Shown one piece after another: positions 6,853-10,379 of a stretch of DNA of 10,379 bases; positions within the stretch are counted from its first letter, which is position 1, and each line of letters begins with the position of its first letter. The position numbers and the translations under genes were made by a program. This DNA is from Prolixibacteraceae bacterium UBA5740 (GTDB lineage: Bacteria > Bacteroidota > Bacteroidia > Bacteroidales > Prolixibacteraceae): the NCBI GenBank assembly GCA_002419285.1, contig DIFU01000063.1, positions 1 to 10,379 on the forward strand. Reading direction: 5' to 3'. The notes under the pieces were generated by a model. That model did no database searches, had not been told where the DNA came from, and worked only from the letters and a program-made list of their open reading frames with translations.

Positions 6853-8346
6853 ATGGACAAAGACAAAACACAGCATAGCGTGAACAGACGACAATTCATT
6901 TCGTCGACAGCTACCGCTTTTGCCGGATTCACCATATTGCCCAGTCATGTCATCGCAGGACTGGGGCACAGGCCTCCCAGCTCAAAACTGAATATCGCAG
7001 GAATTGGGGTCGGTGGTATGGGGTATAACAACCTCAAGAATATGGAATCAGAGAATATTGTCGCACTTTGTGATGTGGACTGGGATTATGCCGGCAAAAG
7101 TTCATTTAAGGCATGGTCGAGAGCAAAGCAATATAAGGATTACCGGGAGATGTTTGACCAGCAGAAAGATATTGATGCCGTAATGATTGCAACACCCGAT
7201 CATTCACATGCACTTCCTGCTGTCATGGCTATGCGTAACGGGTATCATGTCTATGTCCAGAAACCATTATCTCACAGCATCTACGAAGCAAGAGTAATGG
7301 CGGAAACTGCAAAAACCTATGGAGTTGCCACCCAGATGGGGAACCAGGGCAATTCAGACGAAGGAATCCGGCAGATTTGCGAATGGATCTGGGCAGGTAC
7401 CATTGGAGAGGTTACCCATGTTGACACATGGACAAACCGGCCGATATGGCCACAAGGTCTTCAGCGTCCAACGAAAAACATGAGAGAACCCAAAAATCTG
7501 GATTGGAACCTTTTTGTCGGTACGGCTTCCTACAGGCCATACCATGAGATTTACACCCCATGGAACTGGCGTGGATGGTGGGATTTTGGCACCGGAGCAC
7601 TGGGTGATATGGCTTGTCATATACTCGACCCGGTATTTATGGCATTGAAACTTGAATCTCCGGTTACAGTCCAGGGATCCTCTACCCCGGTATCGCTGGA
7701 GTCAGCACCCAATGCTGAATTTGTAATTTTCGAGTTTCCCCGCCGCGACAACCTGCCAAAGGTAGCTATGCCTGAGGTCACCGTTCATTGGTATGATGGA
7801 GGGATGATGCCGCCGCGACCTAACGAACTTCTGCCTGGTGAGATGATGGGGGATGCTGACGGTGGATGTATTTTCCATGGGACCAAGGGTAAAATCATGT
7901 GTGGCACTTATGCCAGAAACCCGCAGCTACTGCCAACCCGTCAGATGGAAGAGTTCACCCCACCAAAAAAAACCCTCCGGAGAATCAGCAATGCCATGCA
8001 GGGAGGCCATGAGCAGGATTGGATCAGAGCCTGCAAGGAAAGTAAGGAAACCAGGCTTGAGGCATCCTCGCACTTTGGATATGCCGGCCCACTTACCGAA
8101 ACCGTCCTGGCCGGAGTGCTGGCTGTAAGGTTGCAAAGCCTCAACCGAAAATTGCAGTGGGATGGAAAAACCATGAGGTTCACCAATATCAGCCATTCCG
8201 ATATGCTACGGGTAATGTCAAAAGACAACTTTGAAATCATCAACGGCCACCCGAAATTTAACAGGGAGTTCTCTGAACTGCCGGCAATCAGGATGGTCGA
8301 GGAATGGGTAAGACACAATTACCGGGAAGGTTGGGAGCAGATCTGA
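6853..8346 (+). CDS. Tat-exported Gfo/Idh/MocA family oxidoreductase, copy 2
   Basis: This is a paralogue of the preceding gene and a predicted periplasmic NAD(P)-dependent sugar or polyol oxidoreductase with unknown substrate. I start at ATG 6853 (497 residues) because this places the twin-arginine pair at 12-13 (VNRRQFIS), exactly as in copy 1. ATG 6844 would add three residues and is also possible. The two proteins stay in register to about residue 270, with about 166 identities counted by hand (near 61%). Conserved points are IGVGGMG (51-57), VQKP with Lys137, and GDMACH with Asp252 and His256, followed here by Asp259. The middle differs: copy 1 has a longer segment near residues 297-313. 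The C-terminal block again agrees (GGHEQDWIRACKES, then GVLAVRLQSLN). It is preceded by a terminator and a probable promoter, so it is likely transcribed separately. It converges on the next gene, 24 bp away. Confidence 0.93.
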   Translation: MDKDKTQHSVNRRQFISSTATAFAGFTILPSHVIAGLGHRPPSSKLNIAGIGVGGMGYNNLKNMESENIVALCDVDWDYAGKSSFKAWSRAKQYKDYREMFDQQKDIDAVMIATPDHSHALPAVMAMRNGYHVYVQKPLSHSIYEARVMAETAKTYGVATQMGNQGNSDEGIRQICEWIWAGTIGEVTHVDTWTNRPIWPQGLQRPTKNMREPKNLDWNLFVGTASYRPYHEIYTPWNWRGWWDFGTGALGDMACHILDPVFMALKLESPVTVQGSSTPVSLESAPNAEFVIFEFPRRDNLPKVAMPEVTVHWYDGGMMPPRPNELLPGEMMGDADGGCIFHGTKGKIMCGTYARNPQLLPTRQMEEFTPPKKTLRRISNAMQGGHEQDWIRACKESKETRLEASSHFGYAGPLTETVLAGVLAVRLQSLNRKLQWDGKTMRFTNISHSDMLRVMSKDNFEIINGHPKFNREFSELPAIRMVEEWVRHNYREGWEQI

Positions 8347-8351
8347 CTTTG

Positions 8352-8367
8352 AATACTGAAATATTCT
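8352..8367. terminator. Weak hairpin between convergent genes
   Basis: GAATA and TATTC form a 5-bp AT-rich stem around a 6-nt loop in the 24-bp space between the stops at 8346 (plus) and 8371 (minus). It is too weak to call a terminator with assurance, but nothing better separates these convergent genes. Confidence 0.15.
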
Positions 8368-8370
8368 TTC

Positions 8371-9084
8371 TTATTTGCGAAGGTCCAGCTCAATCATTTC
8401 CTTTTTCTGGCGCGATTCACGATCCTTTATTTCAAGTTCACCAATTCTTTCTTGTCGATTAATACGAATAACATCCCCGTCAGGATTCACAAACTGCAGG
8501 TTATCAACCGAAGATACATCATGGTTCTTTTCACGGATGATGGTAATTTTTTCACGGCCATTGCGCAGATTTTTCTTCTTGAAGGTCAGTATTGCAGGAT
8601 CATCCAACCGGATAACATTACTCCGGTCACTTCTTAAACGGCGAACAAGCGGTCTTTCACCAGGAGGTGGCAAAACGGGCACACCTCTTTGATAACGAGG
8701 ACGGCGTGTTACAGTCCTGAATTCATTTGAGTCATTTCTGTATTCAAATACCCTGACCATTTCTTTCACTTGACCGTTCATGTCATCACCATCACTCCGA
8801 ACGATGATCATACGTTTTATCGAGTCAGGGTTCTCAGTCAGGAATAATTCATCTGAAAGTGAGGACCCATCTTTCAACGAAGTAATCAATCGGGAAATAT
8901 CACCTTTTAGAATCTGCGTATCATGAACGGTATCGGGCAACACGACTTCAGTTTCGGTTTTAACCCCATCCTTGATTTCCACGATCTTTAATTTTGATTG
9001 GGCATTCGCGCTCTGGAACGGAACTGCAACAAAAATGGCCATCCAAAGGATGGTAGCAAGGACTGAAACAAATATTTTTCTCAT
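8371..9084 (-). CDS. Exported protein of unknown function
   Basis: The 237-residue product has a Sec signal peptide: MRK, a hydrophobic core IFVSVLATILWMAIFVAVPF and a probable cleavage site after SANA (25-28). The mature protein is strongly charged and I recognise no domain. Residues of about 31-120 look beta-rich, with strands such as KLKIVEIKDG and RMIIVRSDG. Residues 126-155 form an Arg/Pro-rich stretch containing VPVLPPPGERPLVRR, probably a linker. Residues 156-237 are again beta-like (AILTFKKKNL, EKITIIREKN, DVIRINRQERI) and end in a highly charged tail. No membrane segment or lipobox is present, so it is probably periplasmic or secreted. It has no Shine-Dalgarno sequence. It is divergent from the membrane-protein gene at 9246 and convergent with oxidoreductase copy 2, so it appears monocistronic. 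Confidence 0.85.
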   Translation of the reverse strand: MRKIFVSVLATILWMAIFVAVPFQSANAQSKLKIVEIKDGVKTETEVVLPDTVHDTQILKGDISRLITSLKDGSSLSDELFLTENPDSIKRMIIVRSDGDDMNGQVKEMVRVFEYRNDSNEFRTVTRRPRYQRGVPVLPPPGERPLVRRLRSDRSNVIRLDDPAILTFKKKNLRNGREKITIIREKNHDVSSVDNLQFVNPDGDVIRINRQERIGELEIKDRESRQKKEMIELDLRK

Positions 9085-9122
9085 AGGAAGCAGATTATTA
9101 ATTGGATATAGAACATATCATA

Positions 9123-9130
9123 CAAATATA
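9123..9130 (-). promoter_or_regulatory. -7 promoter element for the exported unknown protein
   Basis: The minus strand reads TATATTTG, a full match to TAnnTTTG, 38 nt upstream of the ATG at 9084. No TTG lies at the usual -33 distance. A 7-bp inverted repeat, TTAATTG (9098-9104) and CAATTAA (9135-9141), brackets the element and may be an operator or chance. Confidence 0.4.
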
Positions 9131-9185
9131 AAGTCAATTAAGACATTCATCTTATCGTCCTGAGTTATTTATTAAACAAAAATTT

Positions 9186-9193
9186 TACATTTG
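9186..9193 (+). promoter_or_regulatory. -7 promoter element for the membrane-protein gene
   Basis: TACATTTG matches TAnnTTTG fully and lies 52 nt before the ATG at 9246, divergent from and 56 nt away from the minus-strand -7 element. The -33 region is not well conserved. Confidence 0.4.
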
Positions 9194-9245
9194 CCTTATG
9201 TTTTATAGGTGAACGTACTTGAAGATTTTTTCAATCAAAAAATTC

Positions 9246-10109
9246 ATGAAAAACAAAACTATCCTCATCCTATTGACATCCGTGATTTTGGTTATGGCGT
9301 CTATTGCTGCTGGCACAGGAATCTTTTCAAACGAAGGACCAGGCCCATTTGAGTACAAATCAATCCATGGAGAATCAGTGCAGATTTATGGGAAGGGTGT
9401 GTACAGCTATATGTCAGCTGAATTGGCACCCCAGGGAATTGCACAGGACTTTATTACCCTGTTTCTGGCACTACCAGTTCTTCTTATTTCATTGGTATAC
9501 TCCCTGAAGGGTTCTGTTAGAGGGAAATTGGTTCATACAGGAGTCACCTCCTATCTTTTTGTCACATACCTGTTTTATCTGGCAATGGGAACCTACAGTT
9601 ATCTTTTCCTCGTATATGTTATACTACTCGGATCCACTGCCGCAAGTCTGACGTTAGGTATGTTATCACTTGGGCAGATTGACTTGCCTGGTCAGCTCAA
9701 ACAGCAGGCTCCCGTGAAAGCGGCGGGTTCATTTCTCATATTCAACGGCTTGGCTATCGGTTTACTCTGGCTGGGGCGTGTTGTTCCTCCCCTCATCGAC
9801 GGTACCATTTATCCTGAAGGTTTAGATCACTATACTACCATGATTGTCCAGGGTTTCGATCTTGCGCTGCTGTTACCTTTGTCCATTGTTTCGGGGTTTC
9901 TGCTTTATCAAAGAAATGAAGCTGGAATTCTGCTTGGGATCGTTTACCTGGTCTTTCTCTCTATCCTGATGACATCACTGACCGCCAAAATAATCTATAT
10001 GGGTATTTTAGGCCAGAATATAATTCCGGTAGTGTTTATTATTCCTGTATTCATGTTAACAGCCTATGGATTCTCGTACAGCCTGATCAAGAAATTAAGG
10101 CTTAACTGA
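9246..10109 (+). CDS. Eight-helix inner-membrane protein of unknown function
   Basis: Started at ATG 9246, the product has 287 residues; an in-frame TTG at 9219 would add nine polar residues. About eight hydrophobic helices are visible, near residues 5-26, 67-87, 98-116, 118-142, 158-180, 200-221, 226-250 and 257-281. Between helices 1 and 2 is an outside-facing segment of about 40 residues containing YGKGVYSYMSAELAPQGIAQD. This resembles a family of uncharacterised membrane proteins I recall from several phyla that carry a similar QAIAQD-type motif just before helix 2. That recollection is unverified and gives no function. I see no transporter signature, nucleotide-binding motif or metal-binding cluster. 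The gene has its own -7 element and overlaps the next, convergent gene by 15 bp at the stops. Confidence 0.85.
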   Translation: MKNKTILILLTSVILVMASIAAGTGIFSNEGPGPFEYKSIHGESVQIYGKGVYSYMSAELAPQGIAQDFITLFLALPVLLISLVYSLKGSVRGKLVHTGVTSYLFVTYLFYLAMGTYSYLFLVYVILLGSTAASLTLGMLSLGQIDLPGQLKQQAPVKAAGSFLIFNGLAIGLLWLGRVVPPLIDGTIYPEGLDHYTTMIVQGFDLALLLPLSIVSGFLLYQRNEAGILLGIVYLVFLSILMTSLTAKIIYMGILGQNIIPVVFIIPVFMLTAYGFSYSLIKKLRLN

Positions 10110-10361
10110 TCCATCTAAGTCTAACTTTTCAGTTTTGATTTTTGTCTCCGTGGCCTGAGTTTCAATTCCACAGGTTCCAAAACCCAGCAGGGCATAGAGG
10201 GGACAGCAACGACGGAGGGACGTGATTCCTAATAGGATAGCAAGTGCAAGGGCGATGTCACCCCAAGTTCCCTCGAGTGTTTTTGTTATATAAAGAATTG
10301 CCAGGATGACTGCGGCAATTCCACGGATTATACGGTCTGTTTTACCAACATTATGCATCAT
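10095..10361 (-). CDS. DUF2892 (YgaP-like) small inner-membrane protein
   Basis: The 88-residue product begins MMHNVGKTDRIIRGIAAVIL, the standard opening of the DUF2892 family (PF11127), which resembles the membrane part of the YgaP rhodanese. Two helices (about 11-25 and 33-49) form a hairpin, followed by the family's Cys-Pro-Leu-Tyr motif in RRCCPLYALLGFGTCGI (50-66). Cys52 and Cys53 are adjacent where many members have a single Cys, and Cys64 follows. The last 20 or so residues are a polar tail. Members occur alone or fused to sulfurtransferases; here it stands alone and no sulfur gene is nearby. The start may be 10361 or the next ATG at 10358. Its 3' end overlaps the plus-strand membrane-protein gene by 15 bp. 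The promoter probably lies mostly outside the window. Confidence 0.9.
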   Translation of the reverse strand: MMHNVGKTDRIIRGIAAVILAILYITKTLEGTWGDIALALAILLGITSLRRCCPLYALLGFGTCGIETQATETKIKTEKLDLDGSVKP

Positions 10362-10379
10362 ATCTATTTATCTATATTT

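Noticed and set aside
5062..8346. Glycosidase family GH109 (NAD-dependent, Tat-exported, same fold) for the oxidoreductase pair
   Set aside because: GH109 enzymes share the fold and Tat export but, as I recall, lack the conserved Lys-Pro catalytic lysine. Both proteins here keep it (VQKP) along with the Asp/His pair and are longer. A dehydrogenase-type call is safer, though a full alignment would settle it.

Overview
The window looks like ordinary chromosomal DNA from a member of the Bacteroidota. The signs are an outer-membrane TonB-dependent receptor with the N-terminal carboxypeptidase-regulatory-like domain typical of that phylum, several -7 elements close to the phylum consensus TAnnTTTG, mostly absent Shine-Dalgarno sequences, and moderately AT-rich intergenic DNA. 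I cannot name a genus. I see no tRNA or rRNA gene, CRISPR array, insertion sequence, phage gene or integration site.

Layout, left to right. Positions 1-773 (minus) hold the N-terminal part of a coiled-coil lipoprotein that runs off the left edge. It diverges from a protein-L-isoaspartate O-methyltransferase (979-1698, plus) that carries an unexpected N-terminal hydrophobic, export-like segment. Next comes a stand-alone TonB-dependent receptor (1980-4454, plus) with its own well-formed promoter and no SusD-type partner. A gap of about 600 bp follows, holding a three-unit 11-bp tandem repeat and a perfect 20-bp hairpin, probably a terminator.

The central part is a tandem pair of Tat-exported Gfo/Idh/MocA-family NAD(P)-dependent oxidoreductases (5062-6579 and 6853-8346, plus). 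They are about 60% identical over their first 270 residues by hand count. A strong intrinsic terminator and a probable second promoter lie between them, so they are duplicated genes in separate transcription units rather than a simple operon. Both keep the Lys, Asp and His expected for catalysis in this superfamily, and both have Gln in place of the usual Glu just before the catalytic Lys.

The right-hand part has an exported protein of unknown function (8371-9084, minus), a divergent eight-helix membrane protein of unknown function (9246-10109, plus), and a small DUF2892 (YgaP-like) membrane protein (10095-10361, minus). The last two genes overlap tail to tail by 15 bp.

Most products are predicted to act in or beyond the inner membrane: a lipoprotein, an outer-membrane receptor, two Tat substrates, a Sec-exported protein and two inner-membrane proteins. 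A link between the receptor and the oxidoreductases, such as import of a sugar derivative followed by periplasmic oxidation, is possible but rests only on adjacency. I found no convincing new multi-gene system. The items most worth a second look are the paralogous Tat oxidoreductases, the export-like methyltransferase, the 11-bp tandem repeat and the unrecognised exported and membrane proteins.
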